Shown here piece by piece: positions 18,178 to 26,391 of a stretch of 64,000 nt of DNA. Under the pieces are notes generated by a model. It was not told the origin of the DNA, did not search any database, and saw only the letters and a list, made by a program, of their open reading frames with translations. This DNA is from Bacteroidetes bacterium HGW-Bacteroidetes-1 (GTDB taxonomy: Bacteria > Bacteroidota > Bacteroidia > Bacteroidales > F082): positions 62,001 through 126,000 of the forward strand of contig PHDU01000001.1 in assembly GCA_002842755.1 (NCBI GenBank), in the 5' to 3' direction. The translations under genes and the position numbers were made by a program. Numbering within the stretch: position 1 is the first letter of the stretch; the number at the start of each line of letters is the position of its first letter.

Positions 18178-19128
18178 TTAATCAAACAGGCTATCAACAA
18201 AAGTAGTACGGTTAAAAATCTGGAGATCAGTCATTTTCTCGCCTATACCTATGTACTTAACTGGTATTTTGAATTGGTCGGATATTCCAATAACAACGCC
18301 ACCTTTGGCAGTTCCATCGAGTTTTGTTAATGCCAATGCATTTACTTCTGTTGCAGCAGTAAATTGCTTTGCCTGTTCTATCGCATTCTGACCGGTAGAA
18401 CCATCCAGGACAAGTAAAATTTCATGAGGAGCATCGGGCAATAATTTTTGCATCACCAACTTTATTTTTGACAGCTCTTTCATCAGGTTAACTTTGTTGT
18501 GCAACCGACCAGCTGTGTCTATGATTGCAACATCCTTATTTTGACTGATTGCTGATTTTAGCGTATCATATGCTACTGAAGCCGGATCTGACCCCATTCC
18601 TTGTGAAACAACGGGAACATCAACCCTTTCACCCCAAATTTTAATCTGATCAACAGCAGCAGCCCGAAAAGTATCCGCTGCTCCTAAAACAACAGATTTT
18701 CCAGCCTTTTTAAAGTTGTATGCTAATTTACCGATCGTTGTTGTCTTTCCAACACCATTTACACCAACAACAAGAATGACATACGGTTTAACACCAGAAG
18801 GAATGTCAAAATCCTGTCCATCTCCTGAATTATTTTGTTCAAGCAAATCGGCAATCTCTTCCTTAAGAATACGATTCAACTCATTTGTTCCAAGATATTT
18901 ATCCTTTGAAACACGATTCTCAATTCTTTCAATTATTTTTAAGGTTGTTTGAACACCGACGTCAGAAGAAATTAAAATCTCTTCCAGATTATCCAGCACT
19001 TCCTCATCGACTTTGGATTTGCCAACGATAGCTTTTGAAAGCTTCGAGAAAACACTCTCACGTGTTTTCTCCAGACCTTTTTCAAGGTCTTGCTTTTTCT
19101 CTTTGCTAAAAAAAGAAAAAAGTCCCAT
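18178..19128 (-). CDS. ftsY: Signal recognition particle receptor FtsY
   Basis: A 316-residue SRP GTPase that docks Ffh-ribosome complexes at the inner membrane. It has a short charged N-terminus, the helical N domain (residues 20-100) and the NG GTPase domain. G1 is GVNGVGKTT (122-130), followed by GAADTFRAAAVDQ, the DTAGRLHNK switch, TKLDGTAKGG and the GIGEKMTDLQIF closing segment. The long acidic A domain of E. coli FtsY is absent, as usual in Bacteroidota. It lies between DUF4295 and rimO. Confidence 0.97.
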   Translation of the reverse strand: MGLFSFFSKEKKQDLEKGLEKTRESVFSKLSKAIVGKSKVDEEVLDNLEEILISSDVGVQTTLKIIERIENRVSKDKYLGTNELNRILKEEIADLLEQNNSGDGQDFDIPSGVKPYVILVVGVNGVGKTTTIGKLAYNFKKAGKSVVLGAADTFRAAAVDQIKIWGERVDVPVVSQGMGSDPASVAYDTLKSAISQNKDVAIIDTAGRLHNKVNLMKELSKIKLVMQKLLPDAPHEILLVLDGSTGQNAIEQAKQFTAATEVNALALTKLDGTAKGGVVIGISDQFKIPVKYIGIGEKMTDLQIFNRTTFVDSLFD

Positions 19129-19199
19129 AGATTTATACTAAATAGAAATGAGCTCTCCCAGAAAAATGGAAAAGCTCACCTCAACATATTTTGCGTTCA

Positions 19200-19352
19200 T
19201 TACCTTTTGTTCAGGACTTCCTGAATTCTATCGTTAGGTACAATTGATTCGGTAAAAGAGTAAGCTCCGGTTTTCTCAGATTTTTTCATTCTGATTATCT
19301 TAGCATATTCTTTTCCTGCTGCTTGCAGGGTAGCTACTACTTTCTTTGCCAT
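19200..19352 (-). CDS. DUF4295 protein, ribosome-cluster small protein
   Basis: A 50-residue ORF in the gap between rpmG and ftsY, read from the ATG at 19352 to TAA at 19200-19202. It begins MAKKVVATLQAAGKEYAK and ends RIQEVLNKR. It is rich in Lys and Arg and matches the DUF4295 family that sits between rpmG and ftsY throughout the Bacteroidota. Its small size, basic character and fixed position next to L33 suggest a ribosome-associated role; this is inferred from context, not shown. It starts 8 bases after the rpmG stop. Confidence 0.85.
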   Translation of the reverse strand: MAKKVVATLQAAGKEYAKIIRMKKSEKTGAYSFTESIVPNDRIQEVLNKR

Positions 19353-19360
19353 GTTTTCGC

Positions 19361-19549
19361 TTATTTAATTTCTTTATGAACTGTCATTTTTTTAAGGATG
19401 GGATTGTACTTTTTCAACTCCAACCTTTCAGGTGTATTTTTCTTATTTTTTGTTGAAATGTACCGTGATGTACCTGGTACTCCACTGGTTTTGTGCTCAG
19501 TACATTCCAAAATTACCTGAATGCGCGCGTCTTTTGATTTCTTGGCCAT
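19361..19549 (-). CDS. rpmG: 50S ribosomal protein L33
   Basis: A 62-residue basic protein with the L33 signature: [31 protein letters not shown] and [10 protein letters not shown]. It has only one cysteine (Cys16), so it is the zinc-free (C-minus) form. It heads the rpmG-DUF4295-ftsY-rimO group. The L28 gene (rpmB), which commonly precedes it in related genomes, is absent: the next gene upstream is marC, 75 bases away, and a promoter motif sits in that gap. Confidence 0.95.
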   Translation of the reverse strand: MAKKSKDARIQVILECTEHKTSGVPGTSRYISTKNKKNTPERLELKKYNPILKKMTVHKEIK

Positions 19550-19577
19550 GCTATTTAACTTTCAATTTTTCGGACGG

Positions 19578-19585
19578 CAAAAATA
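19578..19585 (-). promoter_or_regulatory. Putative -7 element for the rpmG operon
   Basis: TATTTTTG on the minus strand, 28 bases upstream of the rpmG start, fits TAnnTTTG. Confidence 0.5.
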
Positions 19586-19624
19586 TAAATTTTCCTGTTC
19601 ATTACCTAATTAAATTGAGTTTTT

Positions 19625-20266
19625 TTATTGCATTTTTAAAATCGTCCTTATATAAGGCTCGATGCCCGTAAAAAAGAACTCAACGGCAATTACCATCACG
19701 ATCAGACCCATCAACTTCATTAACACTTTGTTACCAGTTTCACCTATCACCTTCATTATTTTGGTTGAACTAAGTAAAATAACCAGAACAATAATACAAA
19801 CCGATAGAATTGCACCAATTAGAATAGTTTTTTCTATCATATTTTTGCTCTGATCCATAAGAATAATTGCATTTGTAATAGAACCAGGCCCTGCAATCAT
19901 TGGAATTCCAAGTGGAGTTATAGAAATATCATCCACATAAGTCGAAACTTCATCCTCAGTAATTTTCAATCTACTCAAACGGGCATTAAGCATATCATAT
20001 CCCATAAAAAAGAACAGAATGCCACCAACCACTTTCAAACCAGCAACCGATATCCCAAAAAAACTAAACAACCATTGACCTCCAAAAGCAAAAACAATAA
20101 GTGTAATGAAAGCCGTAATCAATGCTTTGACCGCTGTTTTCTTCCTTTGATTTCGATTTAAAGCTGTCGTCATCGACATGAAAACAGGCATCACACCCAA
20201 TGGATTCATGAGTGTTATGAATGAAGTGAAATACAGCAAATATAATGTCAGCAATTCTGAAGTCAT
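19625..20266 (-). CDS. MarC-family integral membrane protein
   Basis: A 213-residue, six-helix inner-membrane protein of the MarC/NAAT family. The N-terminus has the family's FITLMNPLGVMPVFMSMT, the middle SITPLGIPMIAGPGSITNAIILM, and near the end GNKVLMKLMGLIVMVIAVEFF. Some archaeal members are reported as amino-acid transporters; bacterial MarC has no firm function. It follows ftcD by 14 bases at the end of the hut genes, which hints at transport of a histidine-pathway compound, but this is only context. Confidence 0.88.
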   Translation of the reverse strand: MTSELLTLYLLYFTSFITLMNPLGVMPVFMSMTTALNRNQRKKTAVKALITAFITLIVFAFGGQWLFSFFGISVAGLKVVGGILFFFMGYDMLNARLSRLKITEDEVSTYVDDISITPLGIPMIAGPGSITNAIILMDQSKNMIEKTILIGAILSVCIIVLVILLSSTKIMKVIGETGNKVLMKLMGLIVMVIAVEFFFTGIEPYIRTILKMQ

Positions 20267-20280
20267 CTTTTACCCCACTA

Positions 20281-21969
20281 TTACAACTTGTTGATGATTT
20301 CGTTTACAAGGGAAAGAATACGTTCTTCACGCAAAATTGTTTCTTGTTGAATGGCAAAGCCTTCAGATAGCATTATCATGGCAAAATCGCGATCTTCAAC
20401 ACCTGTTGCATTAATTTTTATATTTAAATAGGCCCCCATTACTGCTGCACGAACACAAAGCACTCCAACGCCGGCATCGGATACCGAATTAGGATTACCA
20501 ATTTTTACCATTTCTTCTATTAAATCCAATGCATTGTATGCAGATTTCATAACACGCATCGGTATCTCTATGGCATATTTCGAAGCTTCCTGAATAGCCT
20601 CACGACGTATATTCTTTTCTTCCTCTGTTTTCTTTGGCAAATCGAAAGCATCCATAATCCGGTTGAATGCTTTGGTGTCTTCATCCACTAAAAACAATAA
20701 TTCGTCTTTGAGTTTCTGACCTGCTTCTGCCCATTTGGAAAATACTTCCCAACGATCATCCCAACCGCGTTTGTGAGAGGATAAATTTGCAACCATCGTT
20801 GCTAGTGAAGCGCCAAGGGAACCAATGTAAGCAGAAACTGAACCACCACCGGGTGCAGGCGCTTCAGAAGCAGTCAGGTTTACAAACCCTTTCGAAGTCA
20901 AATCAACGAGTTTCTTTTGATCTTTAGCCAAAACATATTCGATGATTTTTTCTTCCGGGTGAAAAGGCTTCAACGCATCAAGCCCCATCGATTTTATAGC
21001 AATTTTTATCAACTCCTTTTCATCAACACCTAATGAACGCTGTTGTTTTGCCAAAAAATACTTCCCTGCATCTAACATCGCTTTCAGGGGTATAAGACCA
21101 ACGAGTTCTGAACCAGTCACCCTTATTCCACGGGCTTCTGCTTTGAGGCAAACCTCATCAAATGCAAGGTGAACCGGCGTAACGCGAATATTAGTCAGGT
21201 TCATAGAAATTTGTGCAATTCCATATTCTTCTATAAACCAGCCGATTGCCTTTACAGCTTTTAGTGTTCCAGGCACAAAAACCTGATTACCCTTGCCATC
21301 TTTAACTATTTTGCCTGTTATTGGATTGCCTTCACGCATAACCCTACCTTTTTCACGGACATCAAAAGCAATGGAATTGGCACGTCGTGTTGATGTTGTA
21401 TTGAGATTGACATTAAAAGCTACAAGAAAATCGCGAGCTCCTACTGCCATGGCGCCTGCTGTTTCATTTAAAACTGCCGGTCCAAAATCCGGTTTCCAAT
21501 TTGGATCCGTTAATTTCTCTGATAGCCCTTCATATTCACCAGAACGGCAATTGGCAAGGTTTTTTCGCTCAGGCTTGTATGCTGCCTCTTCATAGCAATA
21601 GACAGAAATACCCAATTCATTGCCAATTCTTTCAGCGAGTCGTCTTGCAAAAACTACAGTTTCCTCCATACTGATATTAGAGACTGGAATAAGTGGACAA
21701 ACATCGGTTGCACCCATGCGTGGATGTTCACCTTTATGTTTACGCATATCAATAATTTCTGAAGCTTTTTTGACTGCATTAAAGGCTGCTTCAATCACTT
21801 CCTCTGGCGATCCGACAAAGGTTACAACAGTACGATTGGTAGCCAAACCAGGATCAACATCAAGTAGTTTTACTCCTTCAATAAGTTCTATTTGGTTTGT
21901 TATTTGTTTGATAATTCCCAAGTCGCGTCCTTCACTGAAGTTAGGTACACATTCAATAATTTGTTTCAT
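20281..21969 (-). CDS. ftcD: Bifunctional glutamate formimidoyltransferase / formimidoyl-THF cyclodeaminase
   Basis: A 562-residue fusion enzyme. Residues 1 to about 180 are the FTCD N domain (IIECVPNFSEGRD at the start, VTFVGSPEEV and HPRMGATDVCPL). Residues 180-300 are the FTCD C domain, and about 360-560 are the cyclodeaminase domain (SEAPAPGGGSVSAYIGSLGA and a late NPNSVSDAGVGVL). It moves the formimino group from formiminoglutamate to tetrahydrofolate and then releases ammonia to give methenyl-THF. It lies 50 bases after hutI on the same strand. hutH and hutU are not in the window. Confidence 0.95.
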   Translation of the reverse strand: MKQIIECVPNFSEGRDLGIIKQITNQIELIEGVKLLDVDPGLATNRTVVTFVGSPEEVIEAAFNAVKKASEIIDMRKHKGEHPRMGATDVCPLIPVSNISMEETVVFARRLAERIGNELGISVYCYEEAAYKPERKNLANCRSGEYEGLSEKLTDPNWKPDFGPAVLNETAGAMAVGARDFLVAFNVNLNTTSTRRANSIAFDVREKGRVMREGNPITGKIVKDGKGNQVFVPGTLKAVKAIGWFIEEYGIAQISMNLTNIRVTPVHLAFDEVCLKAEARGIRVTGSELVGLIPLKAMLDAGKYFLAKQQRSLGVDEKELIKIAIKSMGLDALKPFHPEEKIIEYVLAKDQKKLVDLTSKGFVNLTASEAPAPGGGSVSAYIGSLGASLATMVANLSSHKRGWDDRWEVFSKWAEAGQKLKDELLFLVDEDTKAFNRIMDAFDLPKKTEEEKNIRREAIQEASKYAIEIPMRVMKSAYNALDLIEEMVKIGNPNSVSDAGVGVLCVRAAVMGAYLNIKINATGVEDRDFAMIMLSEGFAIQQETILREERILSLVNEIINKL

Positions 21970-22019
21970 AGATGATGCTATTATAGTGTTGAATTTTTTT
22001 CACGGTAGTACCTACAATC

Positions 22020-23273
22020 CTATCTAACGATTCCGTTGAGTATTGTTTTCCTTACTTTGTTTGTTCCATAATAGTAAGGCAAGTAGGCCAAACCAGGTAT
22101 TGGATAAGTGATAAAGAAATTTGCCTTCTTGCCGATGGCAATACTTCCTAATTCATGGCTTAAATCCATAGCGTATGCTCCGTTAAGTGTAGTTGAATTT
22201 ATTCCTTCTTCAGGTGTTAAACGATACAAAATGCTGGCCATTGATAGAATTAATTGCATGTTTCCGGAAGGCGAAGAGCCGGGATTGAAATCACTAGCCA
22301 TTGCAATAGGTAGCCCTGCATCGATCATTCTACGTGCAGGAGCATAAGGCATATTAAGAAAGAAGGCAGCACCAGGAAGAATCGTAGGCATGGTATCAGA
22401 GCCAAGCAAAGCTTCAATTTCATCATCTTCTGTATATTCAAGATGATCAACCGAAAGAGCATTGTACTTAACACCTATTTGAATACCGCCTGAACGAGCC
22501 AACTCATTTGCATGAATCTTGGGGCGCAATCCATATTTCATTCCTGCATTCAGGATACGATCCGTATCTTCTTCTGTAAAAAATCCTTTGTCACAGAACA
22601 CATCAATAAAATCAACTAATTCTTCGGAAGCCACCATTGGAATCATTTCATTGATGATAAGATCAACATATTCATGCTGTTTTCCTTGGTATTCCTTTGG
22701 AACAGCATGGGCACCAAGAAACGTTGATTTAATGGTTAGTTCAGATGTCTCTTTAAGGCGACGGATCACCCTCAACATTTTAAGCTCACTTTCTGTCGTT
22801 AATCCGTAGCCACTTTTAATTTCTACAGCGCCAGTTCCGAAATCAGCAATTTCTTCAAGTCTTTGCCAGGCGGCCTCATACAATTCAGTTTCAGAGACAG
22901 TTTGCATCTTACTTGCAGAATTGAGTATCCCACCTCCTCTTTTGGCAATTTCTTCATAAGACAATCCATTTATTTTATCGATATATTCAATTTCACGAGA
23001 AGATGGATAGACCAGATGGGTGTGTGAGTCACAAAAAGAAGGAAACAAAAGTCCGTTTTCCGCATCAACAACCTTATAATGAACACTTTGCTGCATAAAA
23101 TCGATATACTCCTGAGTGTTCATTTCTCCAAAACTACTGATCAAACCATCCCGCACAACAATAAAAGCATCTGAAATCTTAAGAAGCTCTCCCATCTCTT
23201 TGCCTTTGAGCAGCATTCTGGGACTATACTCCAAACCGAATATCTCTTTTATATTATTAATTATCAAGTTCAT
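22020..23273 (-). CDS. hutI: Imidazolonepropionase
   Basis: A 417-residue amidohydrolase that opens imidazolone propionate to N-formimino-L-glutamate, the third step of histidine breakdown. The metal site begins with PSFCDSHTHLVYPSSRE (His84 and His86). Family features follow: GGGILNSASKMQ, AVEIKSGYGLTTESELKMLRV, FLGAHAVPKEY, KIHANELARSGG, SVDHLEY and ASDFNPGSSPSGNM. It is first in the hutI-ftcD-marC series and has a -7 motif upstream. Confidence 0.96.
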   Translation of the reverse strand: MNLIINNIKEIFGLEYSPRMLLKGKEMGELLKISDAFIVVRDGLISSFGEMNTQEYIDFMQQSVHYKVVDAENGLLFPSFCDSHTHLVYPSSREIEYIDKINGLSYEEIAKRGGGILNSASKMQTVSETELYEAAWQRLEEIADFGTGAVEIKSGYGLTTESELKMLRVIRRLKETSELTIKSTFLGAHAVPKEYQGKQHEYVDLIINEMIPMVASEELVDFIDVFCDKGFFTEEDTDRILNAGMKYGLRPKIHANELARSGGIQIGVKYNALSVDHLEYTEDDEIEALLGSDTMPTILPGAAFFLNMPYAPARRMIDAGLPIAMASDFNPGSSPSGNMQLILSMASILYRLTPEEGINSTTLNGAYAMDLSHELGSIAIGKKANFFITYPIPGLAYLPYYYGTNKVRKTILNGIVR

Positions 23274-23618
23274 AACAAAAATTTTGGATGAAAAATCATT
23301 GCAAAGTTAGCGATATAAGGCCGACTAAAAAAGTAAATTTTGCCTTTTGTCCGCGTTTTCAGAATGTATTTAGACTACCTCATAATCCATAAATCAAAAG
23401 AAGACGAAAATTGATCTCAATTTCGTTTATGATGAGATAATTGCAAAGAAAAATGAGTAGAGACCTTGATTGTTTTTTACCCAGGCATTCATTTTCATTG
23501 CATGATGCTTGTAAGGTGAATGTTATAGCTTATTCTGCGTATCTTGGCTTCACCGACGGCAATAACATATTAAAATGATTATCAGGTAATTGAAACTTTT
23601 GTCTTGTACAGAATTTTC
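23274..23618. other. Intergenic region between hybrid kinase and hutI
   Basis: No gene seen. It holds the hutI -7 motif at 23302-23309 and an imperfect inverted repeat at 23405-23425 (CGAAAATTGA against TCAATTTCG) that might be a weak terminator for the kinase operon, since the minus strand beyond it is T-rich. The rest is featureless AT-rich DNA. Confidence 0.5.
23302..23309 (-). promoter_or_regulatory. Putative -7 element for hutI-ftcD-marC
   Basis: TAACTTTG on the minus strand, 28 bases upstream of the hutI ATG. Confidence 0.5.
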
Positions 23619-25904
23619 CTAATTCAGGTATTTTTTTATCAATTCATTCAGTTTGGAATATTGCAAAGGTTTCGACAGATATTCATCGAAGCCGGTGGAT
23701 AAAATAGTGGTTTTTTCTTCGCTGAAAGCATAAGCTGTTTGGGCAATGATTGGCAGATCAGGCCTGATTTGTTTAATTAGTCGGGCAGCATCAATTCCAT
23801 TCATCACAGGCATACGAATGTCCATCAGGATGAGGTCAATATCCGGAATAGTTTTGGCAAATTCCACTGCCTGTTCTCCGTTTTCAGCATGAATGATAGA
23901 TACTTTCGATTTTGACAACATCTTGCTAAGATACTGAAAACTTGTCCAATCGTCTTCGGCAATTAAAATCTTTCGCTGCGACTCTTTACCCTGTACTTCG
24001 GTAAAAATTTTCTCTGTTTTTGCATGCTCCTTTACCGTTGCATCAGGTAACGTAAAGAAAAAAGTTGTACCCATGCCAATTTCTGATTCAACCCAAATTT
24101 TACCTCCAAGCAGTTCAACCAATCCTTTTGAGATGGCAAGTCCCAGGCCTGCACCTTCATAGTTTTTTGTCATCGACTGCTCTGCCTGGATAAACCTTAT
24201 AAAAACCTTATCATGTAGTTCAGCAGGAATTCCAATACCAGTGTCTTTAACATAGAACTGGATAATATTTCCCTTTGTCTCAAAACCAAAATCAATACTT
24301 CCCGATTTTGTAAACTTTACAGCATTGTTAATCAGGTTTGTAAGAATTTGATGGAGCTTGGCTTCGTCAGAATATATCATTTTGGTTTTATCACCCTGAT
24401 TAGCGTATTCTAACCTGATCTTTTTTGTTCTCGCGACAGGCGTGAAGAAAGTGAGCAGATCAGCAAATATTTCATCAATAACAATTGCTTTCTGCTCGAT
24501 GACGATTTGCCCTGTTTCTATTTTTGAAATATCAAGAACGTTGTTGACAATTTCAATCAGCCGGTTCCCACTTTGACTAATGATAGCCGAATATTCCTTT
24601 ATTTCTTCCCTACTTATATCCTCGTAGTTCAGCAAGGAAGAAAAACCGATAATTCCATTAAGTGGAGTGCGTATTTCATGCGACATATTTTGCAGAAATG
24701 CAGTTTTCAGCTTGTCGCTTTCTTCTGCTTTTTCCTTGGCGATGATGAGTTCAGATGCTCTTTTTTCCTTTTCTTCATTTTGATAATGAAGTTCTTTGTT
24801 GGCAATGTCTAACTCAGCTGCGCGCTTTTCTTTTTCTTCGTTTTGAAAGGCCAATTCTTTGTTGGCTAAGATTAATTCTGCTGCACGTTTTTCTTTCTCT
24901 TTATTTTGAAAGGTAAGTTCTTCGTTGGCAATGACCAACTCAGCCGCTCGTTTTTCTTTCTCTTTGTTTTGAAAGGCCAATTCTTTGTTGGCTAAGATTA
25001 GCTCTGCTGCACGTTTTTCTTTCTCATCATTCTGAAAGGTAAGTTCTTCGTTGGCAATGACCAACTCAGCCGCTCGTTTTTCTTTCTCTTTGTTTTGAAA
25101 GGCCAATTCTTTGTTGGCTAAGATTAATTCTGCTGCACGCTTTTCTTTCTCTTCATTCTGAAAGGTAAGTTCTTCATTGGCAATGATCAATTCATTGGCT
25201 CTTTTTTCTTTTTCTTCATTTTGAAACTGGAGTTCCTTGTTGGCGATAATGAGTTCTGCCGCGCGCTTTTCTTTTTCGATATTTTGAAATGCAAGTTCAT
25301 TATTAGCAATTACAAGCTCATCAGCTCTTTTTTTCTTTTCGAGGTTTTGAAAAGCCAGTTCTTCATTTGCAATAAGTAGCTCATTTGCCCGCTTTATTTT
25401 TTCTTCTTTTTGAAATAGAAGTTCATTGTTGATTTGTATATATTTCTCATTTTGAGATACTAAAAGTTCGGTTTTTTCTTTGAGTTTCTTTTCGGCGAGT
25501 CTACGATTTATTTCCTGTTCCTGCTCGTGGTTGGCTCTGTTTATGGCAGGAATCAAACGTTCGAGCTTGTCTTTGAACACATAATCTGTTGCGCCATTTA
25601 CCATAGCCTCGATTGCCGTATCTTCTCCTATTGCCCCTGAAACAAAAATAAAGGGGATTTTTGCACACTTTCTTCGTACCACTTTCAAAGCTTCATTGCC
25701 ATTAAAGTCAGGAAGACTGTAATCAGACAGAATCAGATCGATAGATTCCTTTTCCAGAACAGCCAGATAGTCCTTTTCGTTGTCAACGACAAAATAACCC
25801 GATACGCTTCCACCGCTTTCAACAATTTCGCGAATTATCTCAGCATCTTTATAAGAATCTTCAAGATGCAGAATGTTAATTTTCTTTTCCATGGATAAAG
25901 GCAT
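23619..25904 (-). CDS. Hybrid histidine kinase with REC, repeated coiled coil, kinase and REC
   Basis: A 761-residue soluble sensor kinase (a second Met at residue 5 is an equally good start). Residues 8-125 are a receiver domain with phosphoacceptor Asp61 (LILSDYSLPDFNG). Residues 172-381 are ten tandem 21-residue units of the form RAAELILANKELAFQN plus KEKEK, exactly three heptads each, predicting one long continuous coiled coil. The HisKA box follows with His409 in MSHEIRTPLNG, then HATPase_c (NLINNAVKFT and GAGLGLAISKGL), then a C-terminal receiver with LILMDIRMPVMNG. There are no membrane segments and no PAS domain, so input must come through the N-terminal receiver, likely by phosphotransfer from a partner kinase. 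It is third after the CHASE3 kinase and the stand-alone receiver. Confidence 0.93.
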   Translation of the reverse strand: MPLSMEKKINILHLEDSYKDAEIIREIVESGGSVSGYFVVDNEKDYLAVLEKESIDLILSDYSLPDFNGNEALKVVRRKCAKIPFIFVSGAIGEDTAIEAMVNGATDYVFKDKLERLIPAINRANHEQEQEINRRLAEKKLKEKTELLVSQNEKYIQINNELLFQKEEKIKRANELLIANEELAFQNLEKKKRADELVIANNELAFQNIEKEKRAAELIIANKELQFQNEEKEKRANELIIANEELTFQNEEKEKRAAELILANKELAFQNKEKEKRAAELVIANEELTFQNDEKEKRAAELILANKELAFQNKEKEKRAAELVIANEELTFQNKEKEKRAAELILANKELAFQNEEKEKRAAELDIANKELHYQNEEKEKRASELIIAKEKAEESDKLKTAFLQNMSHEIRTPLNGIIGFSSLLNYEDISREEIKEYSAIISQSGNRLIEIVNNVLDISKIETGQIVIEQKAIVIDEIFADLLTFFTPVARTKKIRLEYANQGDKTKMIYSDEAKLHQILTNLINNAVKFTKSGSIDFGFETKGNIIQFYVKDTGIGIPAELHDKVFIRFIQAEQSMTKNYEGAGLGLAISKGLVELLGGKIWVESEIGMGTTFFFTLPDATVKEHAKTEKIFTEVQGKESQRKILIAEDDWTSFQYLSKMLSKSKVSIIHAENGEQAVEFAKTIPDIDLILMDIRMPVMNGIDAARLIKQIRPDLPIIAQTAYAFSEEKTTILSTGFDEYLSKPLQYSKLNELIKKYLN
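24762..25391 (-). repeat. Ten tandem 63-bp coding repeats in the hybrid kinase
   Basis: Each unit encodes 21 residues starting RA(A/N/D)EL and ending EKEK. Units 5 to 9 alternate ILANKELAFQN and VIANEELTFQN, giving a second-order 126-bp period, as expected from repeat duplication by unequal exchange or slippage. Units 1-3 and 10 are the most diverged. Confidence 0.92.
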
Positions 25905-25930
25905 CTGAGGTTCCGGTTTTTCTAATCAAT

Positions 25931-26374
25931 CTATATATTCACAGGAGGCGGCTCGTTGATGATTGCCCAATATTGTCCGAGCACTTTAAGTGCATCTATA
26001 AACTGTATAATATCAACAGGTTTCACCACATAAGAGTTAGCTCCAAGCTTATAGCTTTCCACCAGGTCCTTTTCTTCACGTGAAGATGTAACCATGATAA
26101 CGGGAATGAATTTGAATTTAGGGTCGGAGCGAATATGTCTCAACACCTCAATGCCGTCCATTTTTGGCATCTTAATGTCAAGGAGGATAACAGCAGGATA
26201 GCTTTTTTCATTAACAAATTTCTTACGCCTGTACAAATAATCCAGTGCTTCAACACCATCTTCGGCAACAATTACTTCATTGGCCAGGTTATTTTCAGAA
26301 AGAGCTGCAATTGTGAGCTCCACATCTTTCTCGCTATCATCTACTACAAGGATCCGTCTTAATTCTATACTCAT
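25931..26374 (-). CDS. Stand-alone response regulator receiver protein (Rcp1-like)
   Basis: A 147-residue single-domain CheY-like protein without an output domain. It has the acidic pocket VVDDSEKD (Asp12 and Asp13), the phosphoacceptor Asp66 in VILLDIKMPKMDG, the VTSS switch and the conserved lysine in YVVKPVD. The insertion-rich N-terminal half (DYLYRRKKFVNEKSYP) is typical of Rcp1-type receivers that pair with phytochrome-like or CHASE3 kinases. It starts 17 bases after the CHASE3 kinase stop and is followed 26 bases on by the hybrid kinase, so it may carry phosphate between the two. Confidence 0.93.
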   Translation of the reverse strand: MSIELRRILVVDDSEKDVELTIAALSENNLANEVIVAEDGVEALDYLYRRKKFVNEKSYPAVILLDIKMPKMDGIEVLRHIRSDPKFKFIPVIMVTSSREEKDLVESYKLGANSYVVKPVDIIQFIDALKVLGQYWAIINEPPPVNI

Positions 26375-26391
26375 GTTTTCGAAGTTAAATA

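Noticed and set aside
21620-22027. 135-codon frame antisense to ftcD
   Set aside because: It is a shadow of ftcD; the protein is Ser/Ile-rich without motif.
24762-25391. CRISPR-like or satellite repeat array
   Set aside because: The 63-bp units are contiguous, without spacers, and in frame inside a kinase gene; they encode a coiled coil.
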